Source of the DNA: Acidobacteriota bacterium
GTDB taxonomy: Bacteria; Acidobacteriota; CAIWXX01
Direction of reading: 5' to 3'
Assembly (NCBI GenBank): GCA_016191015.1
Contig: JACPPM010000238.1
Location: 1-63,723, forward strand
Length of the DNA: 63,723 nucleotides
The first letter of the stretch is position 1; each line of letters begins with the position of its first letter. Under the pieces are notes generated by a model, which worked only from the letters and a program-made list of their open reading frames with translations, was not told where the DNA came from and ran no database searches. This document shows, in pieces, positions 8,629 to 17,721 of this stretch. The position numbers and the translations under genes are program-made.

Positions 8629-10376
8629 TGCCAGGAAAACCGTCCGTGCCGACCATTCGCACTCTGCTCGATTTTATGGTCGAGCAGGGGTTGATCGGGC
8701 GTGGTGATGCCGAGCGGGTGCAGCGCGAGGATCGCGAGCATGGCGGAGGAGCCATCTTCAACCTGCTCAAGCTGAAGCTCGCCACCGCTCCCAAGCTCTT
8801 TGCGTTCGTCGAAGAGAACATGGGCCTCCTCTACTCCCTCCCCGAGGATTCGCCACCCGATCCGACGCTCCTCGATCTCATTCCTCCGAACATAGCGCAC
8901 TTTTACAAGATCGTACCGCTGAGCCTCGAGGGCAATACCCTCACCCTCGCTGCCTCCGCCGTGAGCTCCTCCCAACTCCTCCCTGCCATCGAGGAGATTA
9001 CGGGGTACAAGGTGAAGGTGATGATCACGCACCCGGCAGCGCTGAACCGTGCGCTCGACAGCTACTACGGCGCCCGCCTGGAGGCTGGTGTGGTCGACGC
9101 CACTTCGGGAGAGCGCATTTTCGTCCTGAAGGACGAGGACAAGCAGGTCCGTCCCGTCACGCTCCACATGCTCAACGAGAGCTCGGCGCCCGCCGACTGG
9201 CTGCGGACGATTCTGGCGGAAGCCGTGATGAAGCGGAGCCGTCACATCCATTTCAGGCAACACGGCGACGATGTCCATGTCTCCTTCGTGAAGGAGGGCG
9301 AGGCGTACGTCGAGTTCAAGCTCGTGCCTGCGCTGTTTCAGTCCATCGCTACCTTCATCGACTACCTCACGGGCCTGGGGGGCGCCGAGTTGCAGTCGCC
9401 GCAGGAGAAGCGGGTCAAGATCAAGATCAACGAGCGGATGATCAACCTTCAGATCAGCTCAGTGCCCCTCGAGTCCGGCCGGAGTCTCACGTTCGAGCTC
9501 TATGACGACAAGAGCTTCGAGGGGTTCTTTCAGAATCTTTTCGATGCGCGCCACGGGGAAGAGGAGTTCGTCCGGAATCTGATGCGCGAACGCAAGGGGA
9601 TGGTCCTGATCTCCGCCTCGCCCACCGCCCAGAAGAAGCTTGTCCTCTACTCGCTGCTGCGCGAAACGCTCCGCACGACACAATCGGTCTTCACGTTGGA
9701 GGAATCGGTATTTTACACGATGCCCGGGGTTCAGCAGGTCTCCACAGGTATCGCCGGCACCAAGGCCTTTTCGCGGATGCTGGAAGCCGCTCTGCGCCAG
9801 CGGCCCGAGGTCCTTGCGATCGAGACGGTGCGAGAGGCGGCGGCGATGGAGATGGTGCTGCTGAGCTGCAGCCGGTGCCTGGTCGTCTCTGTCTACACAT
9901 CTCCCGATCTGTTCGCGACACTGCGCTGGCTCGCGGATAACGGCTTCAGGTCGGCGCTACGGGCGCGGATCATCCCGGCGATCATTCAAGCGACGACTGT
10001 CGACCGCCTGTGCAAATACTGCCGGAAGGAGTGCAGGCTGGACGAGAACGAGTTGTCCAGATACGGGATGGAGGAGCACCGCGAGACCATTTTCTATTCG
10101 AACAGTGGATGCCCGTTTTGCAAGGGTGCCGGGATCCTTCACGAAGAGCCTCTCTGTGCAGTGACGCCGATCGACGATGAGCTTGTGGCACTGCTTGACC
10201 AACCGGCTCCCCGCCAAGCCATCTTGACCCGCCGGCGATTGAGCGCGCGTGCCGGAGCGCAGAGCGCGCAGAGCGCGCCGAGCTTCCCGACTCTCCTCCA
10301 AAAGGGACTGGCGCTGGCGGCGGCAGGCAAAGCAGATGTGCTGGACGTGCTCAGGAAGTGTGCGTTCCTCGCCTAA
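8625..10376 (+). CDS. GspE/PilB-like type II/IV secretion ATPase homologue with degenerate P-loop
   Basis: GspE-type N-domain, core and CKYC..CPFC zinc site; the Walker A region reads ISASPTAQKKLVLYSLL. Overlaps SPOR stop (GTG 8625 or ATG 8628). Confidence 0.75.
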   Translation: MMPGKPSVPTIRTLLDFMVEQGLIGRGDAERVQREDREHGGGAIFNLLKLKLATAPKLFAFVEENMGLLYSLPEDSPPDPTLLDLIPPNIAHFYKIVPLSLEGNTLTLAASAVSSSQLLPAIEEITGYKVKVMITHPAALNRALDSYYGARLEAGVVDATSGERIFVLKDEDKQVRPVTLHMLNESSAPADWLRTILAEAVMKRSRHIHFRQHGDDVHVSFVKEGEAYVEFKLVPALFQSIATFIDYLTGLGGAELQSPQEKRVKIKINERMINLQISSVPLESGRSLTFELYDDKSFEGFFQNLFDARHGEEEFVRNLMRERKGMVLISASPTAQKKLVLYSLLRETLRTTQSVFTLEESVFYTMPGVQQVSTGIAGTKAFSRMLEAALRQRPEVLAIETVREAAAMEMVLLSCSRCLVVSVYTSPDLFATLRWLADNGFRSALRARIIPAIIQATTVDRLCKYCRKECRLDENELSRYGMEEHRETIFYSNSGCPFCKGAGILHEEPLCAVTPIDDELVALLDQPAPRQAILTRRRLSARAGAQSAQSAPSFPTLLQKGLALAAAGKADVLDVLRKCAFLA

Positions 10377-10382
10377 GTCAGA

Positions 10383-10700
10383 GTTCAAAGCTTAAAGTTC
10401 AAAGTTCAAAGTTGGACGGGCTTGGGGGAGGCGTAGGCACGCGATCACGCACGAGAGCTCGAAATCCCGTGGATCGAGACCGAGAGCTGTTTCCGAGGCG
10501 GGGCGGCCGCTCTTGAGGTCGCAGACTGCACCCACTCCCGTTCCTACGAGGCACCAAGCGCTCACTAGTTTTCACAAGGCATGATGAAGAAGGACGAACA
10601 GGGTCTTGAGACATGTGGCCTGGGTCCCCTCCCCCGTTGCGGGTGGCGGCGACGACCGCTTCGGTTGCGGCTGGTCCGCATCGGGAACTTTGAACCTTGA
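10383..10700. repeat. GTTCAAA-word dyad flanking an intergenic region
   Basis: GTTCAAAGCTTAAAGTTCAAAGTTCAAAG (10383) and inverted GAACTTTGAACCTTGA (10685). Confidence 0.6.
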
Positions 10701-10705
10701 GCTCG

Positions 10706-12235
10706 ATGCGCTCCTCTCCCCTGCTCCGCTCCCTTGCCATGGGCGCCGCATCGGGGTTGCTGATGCTGCTCTCGATGCCACCGTTTCGGACCGGCTTGGT
10801 TGCGTGGGTCTGCCTTGTCCCGCTCCTGTTCGCGGTCCAGATCTCGCGCTCCGGATGGCAGGCGTTTCTCGGCGGCTGGACGTGCGGTCTGGTTTTTTTC
10901 GGCGGCTGCGTTTACTGGACGTCGCTGGTCATGACCATGTACGGCGGCTTGTCGCGGCCGGTCGCGTGGGCGGTCACGGGGCTGTTCGTTGCCTATCTCT
11001 CGTTGTTCCCTGCCGTCTTCGCGTGGGCGGGCTCCAGAGTGAGGGTTGGATTCCAGGCGGCGTGGCTGCCTCTGAGTCCGCTCATCTGGGTGGCCTGTGA
11101 GTACTTGAGGACGACACTTTTCACGGGCTTCCCCTGGTGCCTTCTCGGCTACAGCCAGCACGATCTTCTTGCGGCGGCGCAGGTTGCGAGTATCGGCGGG
11201 ATCTACGCGGTCTCGGCGGTCGTGGCGTTAGGCTCGGTCGTCGTAGTCACGGCGATGACTCGCCGTCAGACCTTGACGCTCGCGCTTGCCGGAATCGTGG
11301 TGGGGACAATTGCATGGGGCCGGTACGAGATGTCGCGGTATCCTGAACCGGGCCGTACTCTTCGTGTGGGGCTGGTCCAGCCTTGTACACCACCGATCAT
11401 CAGCCGGTCCGACGAAAGCGAGGCGGCGATGCGGCAGCATCTCGCTCTGACGGCTCGCCTCCACGACGTTGATCTCGTTGTCTGGCCCGAGAACTCACTG
11501 CTCCGCAACGTGTCCGAATTCGACTATTTCCGTGAGCGGCTGGTAAGGGCGTCGGCGCGGGCAGGAGCGCCAATATTGGTGAATTCGATCGAAGACACCG
11601 GCTGGGAGGTTTTCAACAGCACCGTGCTCGTCACTCCTGCGCAGCCGAAGTTCCCCCGGTACGACAAGATACATCTCGTCCCTTTCGGCGAGTACGTCCC
11701 ACTGCGAAAAGCGCTCTTCTTTGCGGGGAAGATCTTGAACGAAGTCTCGGATTTTTCGCCGGGCAGGAAGCGGGTCATCTTCGACGCAGCCGGAGTGCGG
11801 GTGGCATCGGCCATCTGCTACGAGATTATCTATCCTGGCGAGGTGGTGGCGTTCGTCCGAGGCGGCGCTGAGCTCCTCGTGACACAGTCCAACGATTCTT
11901 GGTACGGCAACACGGGGATGCCGCACCAGCACCAGGCGATGGCCGCATTCCGATCCATCGAGAATCGCCGGTACCTCGTGCGGGCCACCAACTCCGGGAT
12001 CTCGAGCGTGGTCGATGCGGCGGGCCGCACCATAGTCGCCACCGCCCTCGGCGACGTGACGGCGGTGGCAGCCGAGGTGCGTCCATCTTCCCGATTGACA
12101 CTCTACGCGCGGTCGCACGATCTTCTCGCACGCGCATGTGTGCTTCTCTCGGGGCTCCTCCTCGGGGCGACGGTGGCCCGTCGAGCCGGTCGGGAGATCG
12201 AGCCCAGTCACATCATCTCGGGTGGGTCCGGATGA
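10706..12235 (+). CDS. lnt: Apolipoprotein N-acyltransferase
   Basis: Multi-TM N-terminus; nitrilase-type catalytic region WPENSLL..YDKIHLVPFGEYVPLR..SAICYEIIYP. Confidence 0.92.
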   Translation: MRSSPLLRSLAMGAASGLLMLLSMPPFRTGLVAWVCLVPLLFAVQISRSGWQAFLGGWTCGLVFFGGCVYWTSLVMTMYGGLSRPVAWAVTGLFVAYLSLFPAVFAWAGSRVRVGFQAAWLPLSPLIWVACEYLRTTLFTGFPWCLLGYSQHDLLAAAQVASIGGIYAVSAVVALGSVVVVTAMTRRQTLTLALAGIVVGTIAWGRYEMSRYPEPGRTLRVGLVQPCTPPIISRSDESEAAMRQHLALTARLHDVDLVVWPENSLLRNVSEFDYFRERLVRASARAGAPILVNSIEDTGWEVFNSTVLVTPAQPKFPRYDKIHLVPFGEYVPLRKALFFAGKILNEVSDFSPGRKRVIFDAAGVRVASAICYEIIYPGEVVAFVRGGAELLVTQSNDSWYGNTGMPHQHQAMAAFRSIENRRYLVRATNSGISSVVDAAGRTIVATALGDVTAVAAEVRPSSRLTLYARSHDLLARACVLLSGLLLGATVARRAGREIEPSHIISGGSG

Positions 12236-12285
12236 GGTACGGCATCAGCCGCGGACGGAGAGCGCCGACTCCCATTCCTCAGCTC

Positions 12286-12465
12286 TCGCCCCCCGACGCG
12301 GCGCAGCCGCGCGTGAGAGCGATCTTCCGAGCCACTCTGATCCGTCCGAGGCGACTGCGCCGATCCTGCACTCCTCTCCTCCTGCTTTCCTTAGAGGGAT
12401 CGGGAGGATTCAGCATTCTCAAGTATCTTGCCATTCCGTGTCAGCACTCCACTTCTTAGACACCA
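12286..12465. repeat. Inverted copy of the AGGAAAGCAGG dispersed repeat
   Basis: Reverse complement TGTCTAAGAAGTGGAGTGCTGAC..CTAAGGAAAGCAGGAGGAGAGGAGTGCAGGA.. aligns to 7650-7820. Confidence 0.8.
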
Positions 12466-12469
12466 GAGA

Positions 12470-15031
12470 CTACTTCTCGTCCGTGTTGCTGCTGTACTCC
12501 GGATAGTGTTTCTCGAAACACTCCGGGCAGATACTGTGGCTGAACTCAGCTTCCGACCGATCCCGGATGTAGGTCTCGATCTGCTTCCAGTACCCGGCGT
12601 CATCGCGGACCTTCTTGCAGTGAGCGCAGATCGGGAGCAGGCCCCGCAGGATCTTCATATTCGCGACGGCTTCGTCGATCCCCCGCTGCAGTGCATCAGC
12701 CCGCAGGCGAAGCTGTCGAGTGCGGAGGCGAACGACGCCGAGGACAGCGAGGAACGCAAGGAGAGCTCCCCCGATCTGCGCCCATCTGGTCTCCCAGAGA
12801 TGGCGTGCAACGATTACCTTGAGGTGGATGGGCGGAGACCAGCCAAACTCTCCGGATCCCTCGAGTCGCGCACTGACATCGACACTCCATTCGCCGGCAC
12901 CCATGTTCTCCAATGTCATCTCTCGTGCCGCCCCGGGGGGTGACCATTCAGGCCGGAGCCTCAGCACGCGCGTCCGGTATTCGACCGGAACCAGACCCAG
13001 CCACGGAGCGGCCCACGCCAGGCGCAGCCGTCTCTGATCGGCCGCGAGGTGAGCGGCGCCATCGGGTTGCAGCGGCGGCAACTCCTGCCATTGGCACCTC
13101 AGTGGAGGCGCGGGCAGTCCTGTGATTCCCGGATCGAACCTCGCAAGCGAAGCCATGGTCCCAACCAGGACCGAGTCGTCGCGGGCCACGAGAAGGCCGC
13201 CCAGGTTGCATTCGTCTTCGATCAAGCCGGATCGGGCATCGTAAACTTTCCAACGCCCGCCACGATAGTGTCCGACCCCGGCGGAGCCGCCGGCCCAGAT
13301 TGATCCGTCTCTGGCCCGGCCGAGCGAGTAGATTGTCTGTCCGGGTATTCCATCCGCGCCGGTCAAGAGGCGCCACGTTCCGTCTCGCAGCGTCCCAATC
13401 CCGCCCATTCCTCCCACCCATATTTCGCCATCACCGGCATCGATCACACAGTTCGGCGACTGTGGAAGACCCGGTGTCGCCTCCGCCATGTGCTGTTCGA
13501 TTCCACCCGCGCGGACAATCGCGAGGCTCCGCACAGTGGCGATCCACATCTCATCCTGGTTGATCCAGGTCATCCCGCGAATATTCTTTTCGGCGAGCTG
13601 AGCGTTGATCGCATCGGCGGGCACCCACCCAGCTCCCTCGTTCACCAGGATCCCCTGGTGTGATGTCCCGGCGTACCATATGCCGCCGGGGGACTTGCAG
13701 AATGTCGTGATGAAGCCCGCGGGGAGATTCACAACTTTTCTGAATTTCTCCCCGTGACGCGATTCGTAGAGCCCGAACCTGCATCCGACCCACATCAGTC
13801 CGGGCTCGGGTTCCACGACGCAACGGACGTCATCGATGAGTCCCTCCTCTCGCCCGTAGTGGGACATTTTCTGCCCGTCCCAGTGCAGGATTCCCATGCC
13901 GAAGACGGCAGCCAGGAATCCACTTTCAGAGGTCTCGACGATACCGAAGACTGACGTCCGTTGAGGCACATCCGGAGTGGCCGGCCAGGCGGTGAGATGA
14001 GACCATTCTTCGCCGTGCCACTGTTGCAGGCCATAGCCGTTGAGACCGAACCAGATTGTTCCCTCACGATCGGCGAGAATGCAGAGGACGCTGGAGGGCC
14101 GCAGGCCGTTTCGCGGACCCCACTGGGTCCACACACCTGTTTCGCGGCCGAAGCAGACGAACCCGCCGCGTCCCGCCGCCCAGACCCTCCTGCGGCGATC
14201 TGCTGTGAGACATCGGATCAGACCGAATTCCCGCCCGGGGTTCGAGACCGAGGTCCATTCGACCGCCGGGGGGGCCGACATGCAGATCTCTCCCTCCTGT
14301 GTTCCGATCCAGCAATCCCCGCGGTCGGTCACCAGGAGGGCTGTGATCGGGGCTGGTCGGGAACCGCCTCCTGCCACCGGTGCGATCCGCGCTCCGTCGA
14401 TCCGCACGACACCATTCCTGCAGGCTACCCAGATGGACGGACTGCCGCGCCGAGATGCAACCGCGACGGCCGGACCGGGCAAGGAAGCCGCGCTCACAGG
14501 CTGCTCCCAGCCGGTTCTCATCGGTGACAGGCAGCGGAAGAGGCCCCCCTCCTGATCCACCATCCAGAGATGTCCCTCGGATGTCTCGGCGAGAGACGCC
14601 GCTCCAACCCCGGTCTTGAGGAACCTCCACCGCGTCAGATCGTATGTGAACACTCCCGGTGTTCCTCCAAGGTAGACACCGCCCCCACGCCGAGGCACCG
14701 CGGAGTAGAGGGCGCCAAAGGCGGGCAACCCGGACGGAGACGGTACTGTTGTGATCGCCGTTCCGTCGAACGTGGCGGCGCCGTCGAGTGTCGCGATCCA
14801 GAGCACTCCCTCCTCGTCTTGCGCGAGGCTCATCACGGTCGACTGCGGAAGCCCGCGGTCCGTGCGCCGTTGAAACGAGCGGAAGGCACGGACTGGGGTC
14901 GGGCTCGGGTTCTCGTCCGAAGCCAGCAAGACGCCATGGCTCGCAAGGAAAGCGAGGCAGCAGATAATTCGGGCGAAAAACATAAGCAAGAATATGAACC
15001 CGCCGATAAAAAATGCCATTCGGATCTGCAA
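12470..15031 (-). CDS. Two-component-regulator-propeller-type sensor protein with C-terminal CxxC ribbon, no kinase seen
   Basis: Repeated blades (MWVGCRFGLYES, EIWVGGMGGIGTLRDGTW, SIWAGGSAGVGHYRGG), TM, then ILRGLLPICAHCKKVRDDAGYWKQIETYI..ICPECF. Confidence 0.85.
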   Translation of the reverse strand: MQIRMAFFIGGFIFLLMFFARIICCLAFLASHGVLLASDENPSPTPVRAFRSFQRRTDRGLPQSTVMSLAQDEEGVLWIATLDGAATFDGTAITTVPSPSGLPAFGALYSAVPRRGGGVYLGGTPGVFTYDLTRWRFLKTGVGAASLAETSEGHLWMVDQEGGLFRCLSPMRTGWEQPVSAASLPGPAVAVASRRGSPSIWVACRNGVVRIDGARIAPVAGGGSRPAPITALLVTDRGDCWIGTQEGEICMSAPPAVEWTSVSNPGREFGLIRCLTADRRRRVWAAGRGGFVCFGRETGVWTQWGPRNGLRPSSVLCILADREGTIWFGLNGYGLQQWHGEEWSHLTAWPATPDVPQRTSVFGIVETSESGFLAAVFGMGILHWDGQKMSHYGREEGLIDDVRCVVEPEPGLMWVGCRFGLYESRHGEKFRKVVNLPAGFITTFCKSPGGIWYAGTSHQGILVNEGAGWVPADAINAQLAEKNIRGMTWINQDEMWIATVRSLAIVRAGGIEQHMAEATPGLPQSPNCVIDAGDGEIWVGGMGGIGTLRDGTWRLLTGADGIPGQTIYSLGRARDGSIWAGGSAGVGHYRGGRWKVYDARSGLIEDECNLGGLLVARDDSVLVGTMASLARFDPGITGLPAPPLRCQWQELPPLQPDGAAHLAADQRRLRLAWAAPWLGLVPVEYRTRVLRLRPEWSPPGAAREMTLENMGAGEWSVDVSARLEGSGEFGWSPPIHLKVIVARHLWETRWAQIGGALLAFLAVLGVVRLRTRQLRLRADALQRGIDEAVANMKILRGLLPICAHCKKVRDDAGYWKQIETYIRDRSEAEFSHSICPECFEKHYPEYSSNTDEK

Positions 15032-15052
15032 ATGTCAAATGAACGGCGGATC

Positions 15053-15083
15053 CCCAAATCCGCGGCTAGGCCGCGGATTTGGG
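15053..15083. repeat. Perfect 14-bp hairpin CCCAAATCCGCGGC-TAG-GCCGCGGATTTGGG
   Basis: Direct reading; followed by CAATTCAAAATTCAAAATTAAG. Confidence 0.85.
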
Positions 15084-15307
15084 CAATTCAAAATTCAAAA
15101 TTAAGAAACCGGAAACTGTTCGGTCAATCGTCGGGCGCGGCGTGCTCGTGTCGCTGATGAAAGCCGCCCCACACACGAGTCAACAATTCAGGCATCTCTT
15201 GACAGAAAGAGATCTCGACCGCTTCGGTGCCACGACGAGCGTTGCATCTGCGCTAGGCCCGTCACCCAGGCTTCCCCCGCTCTTGCATTTTTGATTCCTG
15301 AATCCGC

Positions 15308-15346
15308 GCGGCGGAGACGCAGCCTGATCGGTTGCGGCTCCGCCGC
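15308..15346. repeat. GC hairpin GCGGCGGAGACGCAGCC...GGTTGCGGCTCCGCCGC
   Basis: Same hairpin family as 7824-7863, 39065-39103 and about 377-410. Confidence 0.8.
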
Positions 15347-15669
15347 GTTGGGGAGCGCGAGAGAGACCGCAGAACGCAGTGTCTAGCGGAACCGAGCTTC
15401 GTGTTTCGCGGAGCCGCAACGCACGCTGGCGTTGGACATACCCTCCCTGGGCATGGAGATCGGGGGTCGGGATAGGTGAAGCGTTTGGAATCTGGTTTCG
15501 ATCTTGCCCAGGGCCAGCTTTGACAACTCCGGCCGAAAACCCTATGTTCAACAAATGCTCCAGGCTCAGCTTGCCGAGGATTTCCCCCCCCTCGCCCCGC
15601 GGAGCGCCTTCATTACGATCCGCAGGTCTGTTGAGATCGTAACCGAGAGCGATGACAGGTGGGTAGAGC

Positions 15670-16575
15670 GTGAGTGAGTCGGTCATCGAGGTATCGGATC
15701 TGACGCGCCGCTTCGGTGCCAAAACAGCCCTGGCCTCGGTGAGCTTGTCCATGCCGCGCGGGGCGGTGTACGGCCTCGTCGGCGCAAACGGGGCGGGCAA
15801 GACGACGCTGATCAAGCATCTTCTGGGCCTGCTACGGGCGGAGAGCGGCTCGGTGCGCGTCTTCGGCCTCGATCCCGTTGCCGATCCGGTCAGCGTCCTG
15901 TCGCGCATCGGCTACCTCTCCGAGGAAAACGACATCCCCGGCTGGATGCGCGTTGACGAGCGCATTCGCTACTCGCGCGCCTTCTATCCCGGTTGGGACG
16001 ATGTGTACGCGGAGGAGCCACGGCACACGTTCGGCCTCGACCCCATGGTGAAAATCAGGAACCTATCGAAGGGGCAGATGGCGCGGGCGGGGTTGCTCAT
16101 CGCACTGGCGCATCGCCCCGAGCTGCTCGTGCTGGATGAGCCCTCGTCCGGCCTCGATCCCATCGTTCGCCGCGACATGCTCGGCGCCGTGATTCGCACG
16201 ATCGCCCACGAAGGGCGGACAGTGCTCTTTTCGTCACACCTCGTGGGGGAGGTGGAGCAGGTCGCCGATCATGTCACGATGATCAGCCGCGGCCGCATCG
16301 CTCGGAGTGCGCCGCCGGAGGTCATCAGGGAATCTCACCGCTGCGTCACCGTCCGTTTCCCGGAGCCGCGGCATCGGCCCCCGACCGTAGCGGGCGTGAT
16401 GCGGTGGGAAAGTCAAGATCAGGAATGGACTGCTGTGGCTCGCGGCGGGTCGGGTGAGCTCGAAGTCGCCGTGGCCGGCTGGAAAGCGCGGATCGTCGCC
16501 GAGCGCTTCCCTTCCCTCGACGAGGTGTTCGTCGCCCACGCCGGGGAAGCCGCGGCGCCGGCTGAGGACGTGTAG
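15670..16575 (+). CDS. ABC transporter ATP-binding protein
   Basis: GANGAGKTTLIKHLLGL, LSKGQMARAGLLIALAHRPELLVLDEPSSGLDP; GTG start. Confidence 0.95.
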   Translation: MSESVIEVSDLTRRFGAKTALASVSLSMPRGAVYGLVGANGAGKTTLIKHLLGLLRAESGSVRVFGLDPVADPVSVLSRIGYLSEENDIPGWMRVDERIRYSRAFYPGWDDVYAEEPRHTFGLDPMVKIRNLSKGQMARAGLLIALAHRPELLVLDEPSSGLDPIVRRDMLGAVIRTIAHEGRTVLFSSHLVGEVEQVADHVTMISRGRIARSAPPEVIRESHRCVTVRFPEPRHRPPTVAGVMRWESQDQEWTAVARGGSGELEVAVAGWKARIVAERFPSLDEVFVAHAGEAAAPAEDV

Positions 16576-16578
16576 TCC

Positions 16579-17709
16579 TTGCGCTCGCCCGCTGCCCCAT
16601 TCGCCTGGGAGTTTCGGCGGCGGCATCGCTGGGGACTGGCCGCTCTGACCCTCTACCTGGCCGTTCTCGGCACGCTCAGGCTTCTGGTTCTCGAGCCGGG
16701 AGAGCGTGTCACCCTCGATCACGACTGGAGTTTTGCGCTCGTGGTGGTCGTGCCCCTGGGCTCGACATTCATGTATTTCCTGGCGGTGTTCAGCTTCGGC
16801 CATGCAGGTGACCTGGCTGCACGCCATTCGATCTATCCCGCCCGAATGTTCACTCTTCCGCTGACGAACGCCGCGCTGGCGGGGTGGCCGATGTTGTATG
16901 GCTCGGCGGCGATGACGGTGCTGTGGCTGGTAACGAGGCTTCTCGCGGTGTGGCCGTCCGGAGTCGACATACCGGTCGTCTGGCCGGCGCTGCAGAGGGA
17001 CATCAGCGGGTGGAACCGGCTGGCCGATCGCCACGGGTTCATCGTGGTGTACCCGTCGGGTCTCGACGTTGGGGGCATAAGAGACTGGCGTGCGATACGC
17101 CCGGGGAAGGGTCTCACGAAGGATGTCCGATTCATCTCGGACCTGATCGACGACCTGGAGAAGGCCTACAACATCGACCCGACGAGGATTTACACCAACG
17201 GGCTCTCTAATGGCGGGGGCATGGCGTTCGTTCTCTCGTGCACGCTGTCCGGTCGCATCGCGGCGGTCGGAATGGTGGCGGCTGCGCACTACCTGCCGTG
17301 GAGCTGGAGCACAGACCACCGACCGGTGCCGATGATCTCCTTTCATGGGACAGCCGATTCCATTGCTCTGTACGAGGGCGGCACGTCGTGGTTGGGGCCG
17401 GAGCCGTCAGCGGACGTTTCGGAGCGGGCCGCGAACTGGGCTCGGCGGAATCGGTGCGGGCCCGACACCGTCGAATCGATGGTGGCAGCCGAGGTCACCC
17501 CCCGGGACTACGTAGACTGCGCTGGCGACGCGGCCGTCGTGCTGTTCACGATTCACGGCGGAGGCCATACGTGGCCTGGCGGCGGGCCCTTACCGGAGTG
17601 GTTCCTCGGACCCACGAGCAGCAGCGTCGACGCGACGCGTCAGATGTGGACATTCTTTCGTGAGCATCGGCTTCGGGAGGCGCAGAGTGCGGCGCGGGCG
17701 GCTCAATAG
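16579..17709 (+). CDS. In-frame fusion: truncated ABC permease N-terminus + PHB-depolymerase/LpqC-like esterase
   Basis: N-terminal about 130 aa membrane segments; C-terminal RDISGWNRLADRHGFIVVYPSG..IDPTRIYTNGLSNGGGMAF..HGGGHTWPGG; TTG start. Confidence 0.75.
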   Translation: MRSPAAPFAWEFRRRHRWGLAALTLYLAVLGTLRLLVLEPGERVTLDHDWSFALVVVVPLGSTFMYFLAVFSFGHAGDLAARHSIYPARMFTLPLTNAALAGWPMLYGSAAMTVLWLVTRLLAVWPSGVDIPVVWPALQRDISGWNRLADRHGFIVVYPSGLDVGGIRDWRAIRPGKGLTKDVRFISDLIDDLEKAYNIDPTRIYTNGLSNGGGMAFVLSCTLSGRIAAVGMVAAAHYLPWSWSTDHRPVPMISFHGTADSIALYEGGTSWLGPEPSADVSERAANWARRNRCGPDTVESMVAAEVTPRDYVDCAGDAAVVLFTIHGGGHTWPGGGPLPEWFLGPTSSSVDATRQMWTFFREHRLREAQSAARAAQ

Positions 17710-17721
17710 CCTGGTCGGAGC

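Noticed and set aside
12696-12947. Small + and - ORFs within the propeller gene
   Set aside because: Out-of-frame or antisense to a convincing 853-aa ORF.
16234-17346. 370-aa minus-strand ORF opposite the ABC ATPase/permease
   Set aside because: Arg/His/Pro-rich antisense shadow of convincing + strand genes; typical of high-GC DNA.
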